A stretch of 64,000 bases of DNA from Larimichthys crocea (GCF_000972845.2 NC_040019.1:8663774-8727773); one strand, 5' to 3'; shown: positions 24,341 to 37,261, counted from the stretch's first letter. The notes: generated by a model from the sequence alone, not told the origin. Program-made: numbers and translations.

Positions 24341-26797
24341 ACAAAATTTACAACCACACACACACACACACACACATCAGAGCAATCACCCAACCATTCA
24401 CTGAGATTTTGACAGCATAAGTGCAGTCATAACCATACATGTTAATGCTATCATATGTATTTAAACTTACACACACCAGGAGGAAGTGAAGGTTCTGGCC
24501 TAAACAAACTCAGGATACCAGGGAGTGTGGGTCTTAAAACATACTTCCACAAGGGATCAGGTGACTTCTGATGAGCACTAGTTATAGTCTTGGATATCCT
24601 CCTCAAGTGCATCCATATTGCCTGGATAATCATGCAGGGAAATCAACTCAGACTGTGAGGGGAAATATTACGTCATTTTTTTGTGATTAATTCAAGTGAA
24701 GAAAGTAAATTGGCTTAGAAATGTGGTTATTTTTTCTTCCCATGAACGATGAATTCAGCATTACAAGGAAGCCATTTGAACTGACACTGTAAGATCGCTT
24801 TAACTCATCATTAGACACATGACTGGCTCTCCTTTGAAATGATAGCTACTGAACTCGCCGTGATTCTTAAAGACCACAGCCAGCCGTGCTATGACTGACT
24901 ACTTTACAGTTTGCTTTCCCACTTCTGAAGTGTCAAGGTTCTCGCTTTTTTTTGTTTGTTTTTTTTTTACAGCAATTGCCAAAAGAAACATGCAGTCCCA
25001 CTGTATGCCTGCAAGCAACGGCCAAATTGTCCCAACTATGCCTTTTTCCATTAATCATCATCTCCACTTGCTGCTCACTTGTCAGAACAGAATGACATGC
25101 TTACAAAGAGAGCGAATGAACTTGTTTTTGCATTTGCATTTGACCCTTCAAATCATTTTTTTAAACTGTCACATAGCCCACACCTGCAACGATTCCCCCC
25201 ACACAGATCTCTCTCTTCCTCTCTCTTTCTGCCTTGTCCAGCTTGTTGAGGAAGATGCTGATGAAGAATTATGCTTTGTTTGTTTTAGTTGGAGGCGAGA
25301 ACATATTTCACGGTGTTGTAGGTCATAAGGCACGTCAAAATCTATGTGGTGAGGGGAGGAAATATGAGCCTTTTAAACTCTTTAAGTGATTCCTTCACTG
25401 TCTTTGCCTCGAGGCGAGATTAGACTTGTTTCAACACATCCAAGCAGAAAAAGGCCCAAAGCTATTTATCAACAAGGAAGTGATTTGTGAGGGGTCGTTG
25501 GGGCAACACATAGTCACAAACTTAAGGAAGGCATGAAATTATCATATACTTTTTTATATACATATATAGGATCTCCTTTTTGTTCCTTTAAATATTATTA
25601 AGTAGAAATGTGGTCAAGCATCACATTTATGAACCTCTCTCTCTTTTCTCACACACACCTGCAATCACCTGCTCCAGCCTGATCACATTATCATGAGCAC
25701 CGCACAGGTCGTGTCTACAGATGTCAGTTGCCAAGCGCCTGATGATCTTTAACCAACCAGAGTCTGCCTCTGAATAGCATTCTTTCTCTTTCTCTGCTAA
25801 TAGAGAGTTCATTTTAGGGATGTGACCTTCTGAGTCATAAACCTCCGCCATCACCAAGCTGAGAAAAGAAGAAAAAAAGAGAAAAAGAACACGTCTGGGA
25901 AAAGCAAAGTTGGGGATTTCCTACTGCGGGATTCAGATAGAAGACAAAAACTGGTTCTGATTGGCTGGATTAGTAAAAAAAAAAAAAAAAAAACATCCAG
26001 GGAAGTGATAAAGGGTGAATAAATGTAGTGTGCGTCAGTGCTGAATCCCTTGTGCCCATCTTGGCTCCTCTCCAGTTCAACTCAGCTGAGTTCTCAGACA
26101 AGGAAGGGGATAATTGCTCCAGTGATCAGTGCATGAGAGAGATTTAGTGTTGCTAAGAACCAACAAATGTCAAAACATCCCTGATCCTTACAACCCATCA
26201 GTTGTTCCTCTTATGCTCTCAACTGAGAGCCTTGTGGTCAGCTCATTAAGGGATTTAACACATGTGATTATAAAGAGCATGTATGAGTGTTTTGGGGCCG
26301 TGCGAGGGAATCCTTTTCTTAGTATGGGCGCAAGTACAATTACTCTCTCTGTTGCTCTCTTTCCCTGGCTCTTTTTCCCCCCACGTCTCTGCTCTCTGTC
26401 TCCCTCACCTCATCACCTCTCAGTGTCTCACCACTGTAAGGGAAGGAAGCCATGAAGAGCATCACAGCCTGATTTGTTTAACGTGCCGACTTCTTCTATG
26501 AGGTGTGTGTCTGCGCACACGTGAGAGATGATGAATCAGTCAAAGAGGAAGGAGAGACGGGAAGAGAGAGGAGACTAGATATCTTTAATAGCGCAGCATA
26601 TTTGACATGAGGTCTGGTTGAAGAGGCTGTATGAGGTCCATGGCAGGCATAATGCACGTATACACAAACACGTATACACACACTTATCCCTGGAGTGTGC
26701 CCCTCGTCAGCCAAGTGGTGCAACGCTTTGATCTTGACACTGTGGGTCAACCCAAGCCTCCATCCCTCTCGTTTCTTTTTTCTATCTCCTTCTTCCA

Positions 26798-26831
<34 letters not shown>

Positions 26832-27190
26832 CTCTGTCTCCCTCCCTCTAGCCGTCTGGATGACTGGCCCGACAGCCTTCGGGTGTTTAGGCTCTGGAGG
26901 GATCCCAATTTCCTCTTCTAATCATGACATCATCCTGCCTCAATAGGTTAAAGATGTGGCCAGGATATTCCCTGCTTCCTTGTTCTGCAGCCTCCCATCA
27001 AATTACACATTACATGTTGCCAGTCGCGCCAACAGACTCCATTAGACAGTATTTACTTTAAAAAACAGCAGGAGCTGGCTCAAACGTGAAAGGAATGCAG
27101 GCAAATGCTGTTTGGTCGAGGGTTGAAAATCATGTGTAGCTGGCCTTAGCATGTGAACATGTTTAGAGTATTTGTGCTTTTTGCCAGCGA
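24341..27190. other. intergenic desert, no gene seen
   Basis: Noncoding. It has (CA)n at 24,354-24,376, a pure A-run at 25,975-25,993 with no retrogene upstream of it, and (TC)n at 26,801-26,830. A 145-codon open frame at 24,891-25,328 is rich in Phe, Leu, Cys and His from T/C-rich DNA and is not protein-like. Confidence 0.55.
26801..26830. repeat. (TC)n microsatellite
   Basis: About 15 TC units in a pyrimidine-rich surround. Confidence 0.9.
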
Positions 27191-27420
27191 TGCAGAGAAC
27201 ATAAGTTTCTGTGCGGCCCATATCCAGGTCATGAGGTAATCCAATAGTGCCGTTCATCAGTAGTTTGGAGATCAAGTCCCTGCCTCGGACATGATTAAAG
27301 GGTAGGGCTGATTAGAGGTGAAGAGTAGCCGTGGCCTGCCCGGCCTGTCAATAGATGTTAACTTCACCTCCACCAGCTCGACTAATCACACCAAGAGTGG
27401 CTCATCTGGTCTGCTCACTG
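27190..27420. promoter_or_regulatory. candidate conserved noncoding block
   Basis: GGCCCATATCCAGGTCATGA, GGACATGATTAAAGGG, CCTGTCAATAGATGTTAACT and GCTCGACTAATCACACCAAG contain a GTTAAC-type HNF1-like core and TAAT cores. Inference only. Confidence 0.3.
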
Positions 27421-27438
27421 CTGAACTGTGGGTGTAGC

Positions 27439-27488
27439 CTCTTCTCTTCTCTTCTCTTCTCTTCTCTTCTCTTCTCTTCTCTTCTCTT
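27439..27488. repeat. (TCTTC)n pentanucleotide microsatellite
   Basis: About ten TCTTC units, immediately followed by the 42-bp tandem duplication. Confidence 0.95.
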
Positions 27489-27490
27489 GT

Positions 27491-27574
27491 TTTTGTTTCA
27501 CCTCTTTGCTACAACACTTCAACTGCATTAAGTTTTGTTTCACCTCTTTGCTACAACACTTCAACTGCATTAAG
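27491..27574 (+). repeat. 42-bp unit tandemly duplicated
   Basis: TTTTGTTTCACCTCTTTGCT, then ACAACACTTCAACTGCATTA, then AG occurs twice in succession without visible differences, abutting the (TCTTC)n array. It is recent and probably produced by replication slippage or recombination at the array. Confidence 0.93.
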
Positions 27575-30290
27575 TGAGTAATGAGAGAAGCCCAGATCAC
27601 AATCGAACTTTTCATTTTCTGCCAGGCCGACAGCTGTGCCTCCGCCATCAAGCACATAATGAATCAATGTTACTGGAACAATTTAAGCCAATATCAGCAT
27701 TGCCATCACGAGGGTAGCTCTAGTCATAGCAATTGTTCAAACTGGCTAAAAACTTTTGGAAACCTTTTTACATGTGTGTTTCTGTGTATGTGTGTGTGTG
27801 TGTTGCACAGCAAAGCACACTTACTTACAATGCTCTTTTTATACATTTTGCGCCCTTTACCTGCCTAAAAAAAAGGAATCCCAACAAACACTCTCTTGTG
27901 ATAACCGAGATATCTGACAAATATATCTTTGCTACAACTACTTTGGACTAACTTATGAATAAAATTTGACATGCATGTTTTTAACATATTGGATTTTCTA
28001 TTCTGTATTGCATTTTTGGCATACACATAAACTCTTAAATGCTCACATCTGTTTATGACAGAGAGGTAGCAACAGCAAACAGTCCCAGACTTTTGACCAG
28101 AGGGTCAGTGGTATGAATTATTTTATTACTGCTCAGGAAATGCTGGTGGGGAAAGTGAGGTGAATGCTATTCCTTATCTAAACAAATCAAAGGACCCTTG
28201 AAGGTTAAATCTGAATTTTACTAGGCAAAAACATGTTTTTCATAAACAGACTGAAACATTTTTCACACACCTTGTCGTGGTTGTACCCACTGATTTCCTT
28301 GGAAAATGTTCTGTTACAAACTGTAAAAACATTTAATTAAAGTATGTGTTACACCTTCTAGTTTTTAATTATATGCTGATAGAAATATGATCAGTCAAAG
28401 AGGAGGATTGTCTGCCTCATCTGCCACCTGCACTCCCTTTAACCAGGTTGTGACACCCATGGCATTTCATAAAAACAGGAAGACTGACACAGCCAAATGG
28501 AGTACAGCCTTTAAACAAAACATTTAGTGAGAACACTAATTTTGGTGTGGCCAAGTGGTGGTTTCACCAAAATAAATTAAATAGTTTTTTGTCATAAAAT
28601 GTGGCGCAATTCGCACGGGAGATTGTGCCAAGAGTGCAAGGTTACATAGTTCAAGACATAAGGGGCACAGAGTGGGGATGATGAAATGATTTGAAATTAG
28701 TTTTTATAGTACAAAAGTTTATTTAAAAATCATTTGTATGCATCACCAAGTATAAAGAATATATCTTTTGACTGATGTCACATCTGCTGCAAAGTCACAA
28801 CTCACATTTCAATCTCTTAATTACTGTAATATTTTACTCTTTTGTTGTTTTTTATTTTATCCACGTTTGTGCTGGCTTTATCCCCCTAAAGTTATGGCTG
28901 CTTAGTTATAACTCCACCCAAATTTTAATGAACTGTAGTGGGTAAGAGTCTAAATGCATTTCTAGATCATGCTGACACAGCAGTCTCGCTCTGCTTTCCT
29001 TGGCTGTTTTAGTATGAATCAAACAGTTGCTGGGAACATTTCATTTCTATATCGCATTAAGGAAGATAAACAGCGGCCGCTGCAACCACACAGGCTTCAG
29101 AGCAATGACGTAACTAACTGTAACTAACTATCCACTGGAATGGCTCCATCACTGTAAGCTGTTAACATGTTTCATGGCTGTGCATCCACCTGTTTGCTGC
29201 ATCAGTTAATGACAAGGTCTCATGGGCTCAACCCAGGGAAAAGATCATTCAGCACCTACTGCTCGGAAATCCGAGCAGTCCACAGTGAGAGGCTTTCAAC
29301 CCAAAGTAGGCCTAAAAGGATCTACAGATCTTAAACTAATTTCAAGCTCTGACGAGACCCCCTGATATCCTCGCCAACTCTTGTAGACAACATGCCTGAA
29401 TATTCAATATATAAGGCGGTTGGTAACTTGTAGTGAATTCAAATTGTAAATGATAATTTACTGATTTATCTTTTGCACATTCAATCACTGTTATAATTCA
29501 ATATTTTAACTGGCTGTGTAGATGGTGTTGACGTTAGAGTTGCAGCCAAGGCTCTCAAAAACAACTCAAACTGTGACAATGTGACACTCTTTTATTTGTA
29601 TAGTGGCAATAAAGACTTTATGGCTCTTAATTACAGGCAATTTGCAAACCATCTTGGAATTATTGTCAGACCATTATCCATAATTTAAATCTAATTAGAT
29701 TAGCTTCAGTGGTGACCACTCTGTAAGTGCTGTACTTGATGTGATTAAATTCTTTATTCTTTGATTTTTAAGATTGTTTTAAATTAACACCCTTTAGGTT
29801 TACAGCAGGCAACATAATCAGTCAACTACAAGAAAGGTACAGGTCGAAGAGTCCATGGAAAGTTAGCACTGTATATTTACTGTAGTAGGCTGGGTAGCAC
29901 TCAGCCAGAGTGTGTTTTACATTAGGGAATAAGAGAGTGATACTGTGCTTGAACCTGGCAAGTAGTAACCTTTATGGTGGTATGAGAGGCGGTTGAAGTC
30001 AAACTCACACAGCCGTTTTTCATTCTTTCAACTTTTTCATCTTTCAAGCTCGGTCTCTGGAGATTATGCTTTTCTCACCGTTGTGATGAAGCAGCACCTT
30101 TGGGATCTACTGGAAAAAAACACAGCAACACTGATCAAGCAAATCACCTGACATCTGTAAAAGAGACCTTATACTGTCAGTTTTCCGCAAGCATTCCAGT
30201 CCAGCAAACAACATACCTTGAGTTTGATGACCAGTTAGCATGTGTACCCATGCACTTACGAGCATATCTCCTCTTTTATTTGCAAAATGA
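27575..30290. other. intergenic desert, no gene seen
   Basis: A/T-rich noncoding DNA, the least structured stretch of the window. It has a short GT-run at 27,788-27,803 and no transposon or long microsatellite. A moderately mixed segment around 28,900-29,350 may be weakly conserved. Confidence 0.55.
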
Positions 30291-30460
30291 GAAAGGTGGG
30301 AGACGTTGGGAATTGGATTCCTCCGACCCTGCTGTTCCTAGTCAGTGCGGCTGTAGACAGCTGGGCGCCCACTACAGTTAAGATCAGAGGCCTTGATAAC
30401 CTGGGCCCTGATTTATGGAGAGCAAGCGGCCTCTGCAATCACCTAATGAGGTAGAGAACG
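30290..30460. promoter_or_regulatory. candidate conserved noncoding block
   Basis: GCTGTTCCTAGTCAGTGCGG, GCCTTGATAACCTGGGCCCT, GATTTATGGAGAGC and GCAATCACCTAATGAGG. Mixed composition just left of the (ATCT)n. Inference only. Confidence 0.3.
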
Positions 30461-30567
30461 CAGAGTGTTTACATGTTTATTAGATAGCCAAAACCACCTG
30501 GGGACACTATTTTCCTCCACCTCTCTTTCTCTCTTTCTTCATGTCTCAGCATTCAAAAAGGTTCCCC

Positions 30568-30613
<46 letters not shown>
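30568..30613. repeat. (ATCT)n microsatellite
   Basis: About eleven ATCT units. Confidence 0.95.
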
Positions 30614-31459
30614 GTTCGTCAGCACCAGCAGGCCATGGAGCATCTGTGCACTGTTTCAAATACTCACTCACATTTTAATACATAACACTGATCCAAAAAT
30701 GAGAAAGGTCAACTGAAGCTTAAGGGAAAACAAACACCCATTTTTATAGTGTTGCCAGTAAATAGCGGCCATTTAATGGAGATACACCCATGAGCGTGTA
30801 ACAATGAATATTTGCTTTCTTCCTAATCAGTCTGGCACAGGTATTTTATGATCCCCAGCAGACCCTATTGTCTGCTTCCACAACCAAACTGCACCACATA
30901 CTTTGCCATTCTCATTACAGGAGGTCATGGAAAGTGTCCTCAGTAGGGGCTCGTCTAGCTTGGGGGCCTTTTTTCAGCTGCGAGTAGACCAAAACTTTAC
31001 ATTGCACTGCGGCTTCTTGGCTTCACAACTTCAACATTTAACTGTTTTATCTAAGTCTATCACTGTGCTGGTAATTCAGTTGATTTGTTTTTGTATGCAT
31101 GCACATTTGTGTGTATCCATATATAGACATTTTCAGTAACCAGTGCTCACTGGAAATTAGATCTTTTAATCTCTGCTGCTGGCCAGTCTCTTAAAACTAA
31201 AAGGAGAAACAAGTGGTGGTAAAAGCGGTTCGTATCATGCACATGCATTATGTGAGCATGCATGTACAGATGACCTCTCTTTCAACAATGTTCTTAAGCC
31301 TATAAGTTATAGGTCTTGCTGATAAATGATAAAATCACACACACGCATACACACACAAACACAAGCAGAAAATAACACACTTTCCCATCAGCATCTCTGG
31401 AATCCCTCAGCACCTGGGAAAAACTCTTTGCTGTCCAAAAAAGTTAATGCACAACAGAC

Positions 31460-31510
<51 letters not shown>

Positions 31511-32240
31511 TCTCTTTCTCCATTTGGCCTTGTAAAACCTTCACAAATCAAATCCGCTTTCCATCAGGGTTTTTGTAATTGGTGTTTTTGTTAGTGGAAC
31601 AGGGGTTCTGAGGCCTTTCAGAGCTTGTCTTTCAACTAGACAGAATCTCTACCGCTGCTTGGTTCTTGTTATCCGCTGCTGTGTACTAGTGGTGAGCAGA
31701 CTGTGTTAGAATCCCTAAAGGAGGTTTACGGGTCTCCTGACTGTTCCTCAAGAGTCTGTGAACCTATGAGACTGCAGTTCTTCTCACAGTTCACTGCATA
31801 GTCTTTTGCAATACTGTTGTCGACTTCCTCTAATCATTCATCCAGTTTCCTGGATGTTCTGACATTTTCCTAGAAAATAGGGGGGAATGATCAAATACTG
31901 GCTTAAGAATCACTGTAACTTCAGCTCCCCTACACGTAAAGTCATGATTCTCTATTTCATTTCACTGGACATGTGTACATTTATGAAAAACACCAGCATA
32001 AAGATGCACAAATATAAAACATATATGAATGTTTTTGCATATGCACAATGTTGCTGACAGGTTTAAATTGGGAACCTTCAGCTCACACCTAAGCAAAACA
32101 TTTGAATTCCTTTAGGGGTTCATGAACACACACTTTTCATGGCAACAGATTTACACACCTACTGGTTTTACACAGCTACACTAACATGTGGGCAAAGCTA
32201 GAGGAGCTTGATCATCAAAGTCTGTCGTCTCAACTCCTAT
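30614..32240. other. intergenic desert, no gene seen
   Basis: Noncoding, with (TC)n at 31,464-31,506 and CA-rich text at 31,336-31,380. Nothing else recognised. Confidence 0.55.
31464..31506. repeat. (TC)n microsatellite
   Basis: About 21 TC units. Confidence 0.95.
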
Positions 32241-32500
32241 CTTTCCTCTCCTTTGCCCTCAGATGCCGACCGGCCGGCGCTCCTGGCCAGCCCCGACCTC
32301 AACAAATCACTCATTTTTATACAATTACCTCCCGTTCCCTTCCTGCGCATGGCTGGGTGCAAGTGTCGCCCGTCTGCCTGCCATTGTGTGCTAATTTTAG
32401 GCCCATTATTCGCTGTAACAAATGTGCAATGGGCAGAGTCACTTTCACATTAATAGTTTGCACCCAGAGGGGAAGTCTTCTCCCTCATCATGGATCAAAG
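32240..32500. promoter_or_regulatory. candidate conserved noncoding block, possible lncRNA exon
   Basis: A pyrimidine tract ending CTTTGCCCTCAG (acceptor-like, AG at about 32,272) precedes GC-rich text (GACCGGCCGGCGCTCCTGGC) and then CATTTTTATACAATTACCTC, GTGTGCTAATTTTAGGCCCA, TTATTCGCTGTAACAAATGT. Open frames of 147 and 81 codons cross it in two frames, but neither resembles a protein family. A conserved enhancer is more likely than a coding exon. Confidence 0.35.
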
Positions 32501-33511
32501 GTCTCCTCTATTGTATCTGACTTCCTGTTTCCCTTTTTAGCCTTTCTGTGTTGTTTTTTCTCACTCTCTCAACCTGGACCGAACTACACGGGCAGTTCAT
32601 GGCTTCAAATTGGACACTGCTGTGACTGACAAGCATGAGGAGATGCCCTTTGACCCTGTTGGTCATTGTGGGCAAGCCGGCAGGTGATTTGTGGAGCTAG
32701 GAAGAGATGAGCCAAGATGCGTAAAGTGAAAGCTCACGCTCTTCATATCATGTGTCCACACAGAAATCTGGATTCCATTGTTGTACTGTCAGCAGAGGTG
32801 TCCAAATTTGATAAAATGCCTCGTCACCTTTCTCCAGCTCAACTCCCACAGATGGTAAATGATAGAGGCTGAGCAGCTGAGATTACCATGACCTTGATCC
32901 TCCCAAAATAAGCCTTTTCAGAGTAGAATGAGCAACTGTGTGCTAGACAGAATGTAAACATAGTCCCAACTGAACTTCATTTTTTTCTGTCTTATCTATC
33001 ACGTCCAGTGAGTTACTACCTTGGATGACTGATGTAACTATGTGTCACAGGAAGCTGTACAGTGTAGCAGACTGGGAAGTACCTCATGTCACAAAGCTAA
33101 ACAAATCTCATCTCACCATTGTACTGTGAACAACTGACCCAACACATGTCTCCTATGAATCACATGGACACGTTTGAAGGGAAGATAAAAGGCAATAAAT
33201 AATCAGGCAGGGAAAATGTAAAAAAGAAAAGAAATCTACAGCAAAAGATAATTTCAGACAGACGCAGGTTTTAAATAAACACAGGGTTAGCAAAAACTTT
33301 TCAAGTTATCAAGTAATGGGTCATATTCTTCAGCATTGTCACCATCCATCTGCATTAAATAAGGCTTACAGTGTATCCTGTCTCAAATCTGAACTCTTAA
33401 TGAGGCACCAGTCTAGAGATCTGTCTAAAAGTCTAAAAGTGATCTGTTTACAGCACATCTTTTCAAGTACTTCTCTTGTCCTCCCTTTTTTGGTCCAAAC
33501 AGTAAGTACTC

Positions 33512-33582
33512 ATAAGGATACATACATATATATATATATGTATATATCCTTATATATATATATTATATATCTATCTTATTTA

Positions 33583-33620
<38 letters not shown>
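33512..33620. repeat. AT-rich palindrome plus (TA)n array
   Basis: ATAAGGATACATACATATAT is followed by its near-perfect reverse complement ending ATATCCTTAT (33,512-33,552, one mismatched pair). Then come (TA)n runs to 33,620 broken by CTATCTTATTTATATTTA. Confidence 0.9.
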
Positions 33621-33623
<3 letters not shown>

Positions 33624-33799
33624 GGCTCACTCTTCCATAGATTCATCAATGCCAGTTTACACGTCCTCCAATAATTGGGAACAGTGGATACACAACATGT
33701 TATTACACACACACAGCCATCTGTATCCATAAACTGTGTGTTCACAAGATGTGTGTGATTTTGTACTAAACAAATATCAGGATATGAGCAGAACTGAAA

Positions 33800-34160
33800 A
33801 GTCATGGCTCAGTGAGAAAGCATCTCTCCGAGCCCAGTGATCCTGTAATTAGGGCCACACAGAAGGTGAAAGGGATTGCTGATTGCTGAAGGGGTGACCT
33901 CTTGGATCATGCAGGATGGAGGGATATAGGAACTGCGGCCAGTACTGAGGCTATGGGAGTGTGTCATCCTCCGCTATGTGATGTGTCAATGTTAATGCAG
34001 AATGTCCCCCGTGGGACAGCAAAGGGACGGAGCCCTGCAGACATACACAATGAGCGGTTTGCTCATGATACTTTAGGTCAAACATTCTCCTCCCAGCAGT
34101 CAAGGCTAATGATTTCACAGAAACTGCGTAGACTGCCACAGCTAATGCTCGGCCAGTGAG
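33800..34160. promoter_or_regulatory. candidate conserved noncoding block
   Basis: CTCCGAGCCCAGTGATCCTG, TAATTAGGGCCACACAGAAG, GGGATTGCTGATTGCTGAAG, GCTATGTGATGTGTCAATGT and GAGCGGTTTGCTCATG (with inverted GAGC/GCTC ends). About 350 bp of mixed composition. Inference only. Confidence 0.35.
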
Positions 34161-34177
34161 AATTTATACATATGCAT

Positions 34178-34360
34178 AATAAATGATAACAATAATAACT
34201 TTATTTATATACAGTAGCAGCTTTAAAAACAGACTCTTAAAAGTGCTTTGACAGACAAAAACAAAGAAGCTACTCAGGCAAAATAACAAAACAAGACATA
34301 ATTAAGATTTAGGAACATGGTAACAGCCATTTAAAAAATATATAAATAGCAGAGTAAAGT
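34178..34360 (+). mobile_element. degenerate fish interspersed repeat (TTTATTTATATA type)
   Basis: AATAATAACTTTATTTATAT, AAAACAGACTCTTAAAAGTG, CTTTGACAGACAAAAACAAA and AAAATAACAAAACAAGACAT echo a common fish repeat (AACTTTATTTATATAGCACT ... AAAGTGCTTTACA). The ends are unclear and divergence is high. Confidence 0.45.
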
Positions 34361-35700
34361 AAAGGCCATAATTATAGATGGAAACAATATTGGTTCATAT
34401 TATTAGTGTTGCATACATATGAAATGGTTTTCTTATTTTACATTAAAAAGCTTCTCATGTCATAATTTTTCATTTTAAATATTAGTTACTTGATTGAGAT
34501 TTGCTGTTTGTAATTTTCATAACTTCCAGATAAGCAAGAACAAAAGAGAGAAAAAGGGGAGACAGAGAGTGAACAGGTAACTTGGACTCTCTGAAAACAG
34601 ACTGCATCTGCATTGTCCACATTTGCTGTATTTATTTTAGCCTTTCTTGTGCCCACTCCAATGAAGGAAGTAAATGTAGAATTAACTAGCTAAAATAAAT
34701 GTTGTGAAGTAAATGTAAATGGAATATAATTACCAAGAAAATTCAAATATGTTTTATTCCAACATAAAGAGATATGACAAGTAAACATGGCAGCTTGTTT
34801 GCATTAGGCACCTGTACTGCTAATCTAATCCAATGATCTGATGTTCTACAGGTGTGATGTGACTACTGCAACACTATGAGCATCTTCTGACTGATTTTAA
34901 TTTATACATTGTTTCGTGTGCATTCATTCATGTCTGGATGTGTGACTTGTGAAATCATATAAAACCTTATAGCTAAATGACCTATATTGAATCCACCTAG
35001 ACTTAAATATCCTCCAACCTCTCTGTTACTCCCAAATGATAAGTTGCTACAGCCACACAGATCTCTGTCTGCAGCAAACACAGACAAATCGACTTTACCC
35101 TCTTTTGTAAAGTTCAGAGGTCTGACAGACGGACAGACACACACGGATGGGGAAGAATATCTCTGAGCATCTGTATGTCATGGAGTCATGAGGCATCTCA
35201 TGGGGCATGTTTAGAGAGTACAGAGCGGGGATGAGGGGCAGTGGGGGTTAGAGCTGTGTGGAATAGAGCAGACTGAAGGGGGGCAGGTCATTGTGCCTTC
35301 AGGCAGGTGGGGGTGGGCTCAGGAGTTAATTGGTAGTTTGAGGTTTGATGCTGAACGGTGATGACAAGTCTGTGTGGCCAGAACCAGTGAGCCCCTGCTG
35401 CATATTCACTGTGTCGCAGGGCATCGCAGCAACTGTCACAGCTCACCAAGCCAGAGAGATAGAGAAAGGGGCGAAAAGGGGAGGAGAGAGGAGGAAAGAT
35501 GGGTTATTCTCATTTTACTTTTTTGTTTTTTTTTCATCAGATGGTGTTAAAAATGTCCAGCTAGTTGTCCAACACATGCTGCCATTTGGTTTATTATATA
35601 AATTAACCATTAATATTAACTGATACTGTTCACTTGCCTGGTGGGAAGGGAGAGCTACAAATGTTTCAAAGCCAACTAGTGAGTGGGAGGGGGTTGGAGC
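34361..35700. other. intergenic desert, no gene seen
   Basis: A/T-rich to 34,900, then mixed. G-rich runs lie at 35,226-35,320. One T-box half-site AGGTGTGA at 34,850-34,857 is within chance expectation. Confidence 0.55.
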
Positions 35701-35900
35701 CAGAATAAGGCTCCATAGAAGCATGACGCTCGGGTGACTCAGTGAAGCCCTGGTCCTAATTGTGGCCCAGGGAAACTATTGTAGCCAGGGTACAGGTCAC
35801 CCTGGGCCCCAAGAAGGTTACACTGGCCCTCTTAAACCTGTTGTTGCCTGGCGCTCACATAAAAATTACACCTCGTAAATATGTACAGCTAGGGAGTGTG
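35700..35900. promoter_or_regulatory. candidate conserved noncoding block
   Basis: GCATGACGCTCGGGTGACTC, GGTCCTAATTGTGGCCCAGG, GGTACAGGTCACCCTGGGCC and CATAAAAATTACACCTCGTA. Mixed composition with a short inverted GGTGAC/GTCACC pair. Inference only. Confidence 0.35.
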
Positions 35901-37205
35901 TGAGGCAGGATGGGGTCAGTTACTTTTCTGAACCCTGCCCTTTAAACTTGCAGTCACCTTGGTCCTGCTGCAGACTGCCTGTTTAGGTTGTTCCCCCACA
36001 GCCTGCGTGGCAGAATGGGAGTCAAGCAGCTGTGTGTTTACTGGCTCAGTACTGTAGTTTCTTTTTTCTTTTCGTCTCATGTCACTCTTTAGCCGAACAG
36101 AATTACATTTCCTGTGTGTCTGCTTCTTGTACTTTCTTTGATGTGTTGTGTGCAAAACTGCTGTTACATCCATTATCAGGACAGTAATGACATGCAAAGT
36201 AATCTTTGAATTGCCAGTATAATTATAGACTAGTTCAATAATCTTATGCAACTTATTGCAGGATCACCTGAGGCAATAAGGACCTTCTCCTCATCATCAG
36301 TCATTTCAGCAAATGTCCCAAAACAACATTTGTTTACCTCCAACTGACAAAGACCTCTAGTGGACATAGTAATTATGACTCCTATCTGTTGGGATGAAAA
36401 GAGGAAGTTGGCATGTATGGGTTTACTTCAGTCAACAATGGTTTCTATAAACTATGACCGTGATTATTACCTAACCTTAACCCAGTGGTTATTATTGCGA
36501 TCGACAACAAAGAAGAATTTTTTTAAAAAGAAGCAAGATTTTTCTTTTTCAAAGCATGCCCTTTCAATAAACTTTGCCAAGTAACAGCTGTGTCTAACCC
36601 TGACCAAACCATGGCAATGTCAGATCATAAAACAGATATTTTTACTAGTAAACTGGATGTGAAGGACACTGTCACGATTTCTTTTTGACAATCAGAGCAT
36701 CAGATAGACAAAGCTTGTGTGCGTGTGTTGTTCTAATCGAGGACACTATTTTGTTTCTCAAATTGCAAATCTGAGGATGATGTTACAAAGTTCTGCAATG
36801 CACAGGTTTTTTTTGTTTGTTTGTTTTGTTTTTTGTGTACATTTTCAAACTCGTATGATATTTCTCCACAGGCCAATGTTAAATGTAACAGCCACAATAT
36901 CTTCCTCTTTTTCAATTTGCAGGGAATTAAAAAGACTGTAAAGTTCATTATATATTCCAGTCAGAATTCAGTCACGTTCACAGAGCACGGAGCACCTTCA
37001 CATCTGGTCTAGTCTGTAGCTATAGGCCACTTATTGCTGAGGTGTACTACTGTATGCGCATATGTGTAGAACATGCCTGTTCTAATAAGGCCTCTCTTGT
37101 CATTAAGGTGAGTAATGGGGATACAGGCAATAGAGAGCCCAGGGGAAGGCATCAAAACCTTTGTCAGTCTGATATTGTTTTAGAATGTATTTATTCAGCT
37201 TCAGC
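35901..37205. other. intergenic desert with a possible repeat remnant
   Basis: Noncoding. At about 36,430-36,620, CTATAAACTATGACCGTGAT, CCTAACCTTAACCCAGTGGT and GTGTCTAACCCTGACCAAAC vaguely resemble a fish repeat containing CCTAACCTTAACC, but the match is too weak to name. A TTTG-type run lies near 36,808-36,832. Confidence 0.4.
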
Positions 37206-37210
37206 CTCAT

Positions 37211-37211
<1 letters not shown>

Positions 37212-37261
<50 letters not shown>

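Noticed and set aside
24891..25328. 145-codon open frame on the plus strand
   Set aside because: Composition follows T/C-rich DNA, no domain recognised, no splice or start context, not expected in this interval.
25975..25993. Pure A-run suggesting a processed retrocopy
   Set aside because: No gene-like sequence upstream and no target-site duplication seen.
27415..27657. 80-codon frame with a repeated KCCSKEVKQ segment
   Set aside because: Created by the 42-bp tandem duplication and the pentanucleotide array.
32186..32629. 147-codon open frame on the plus strand
   Set aside because: No family resemblance; a second frame is open over the same DNA, which points to lack of stops by chance in a GC-richer block.
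34850..34857. AGGTGTGA T-box half-site
   Set aside because: An eight-base motif is expected about once or twice in this length on both strands, so it carries no weight by itself.
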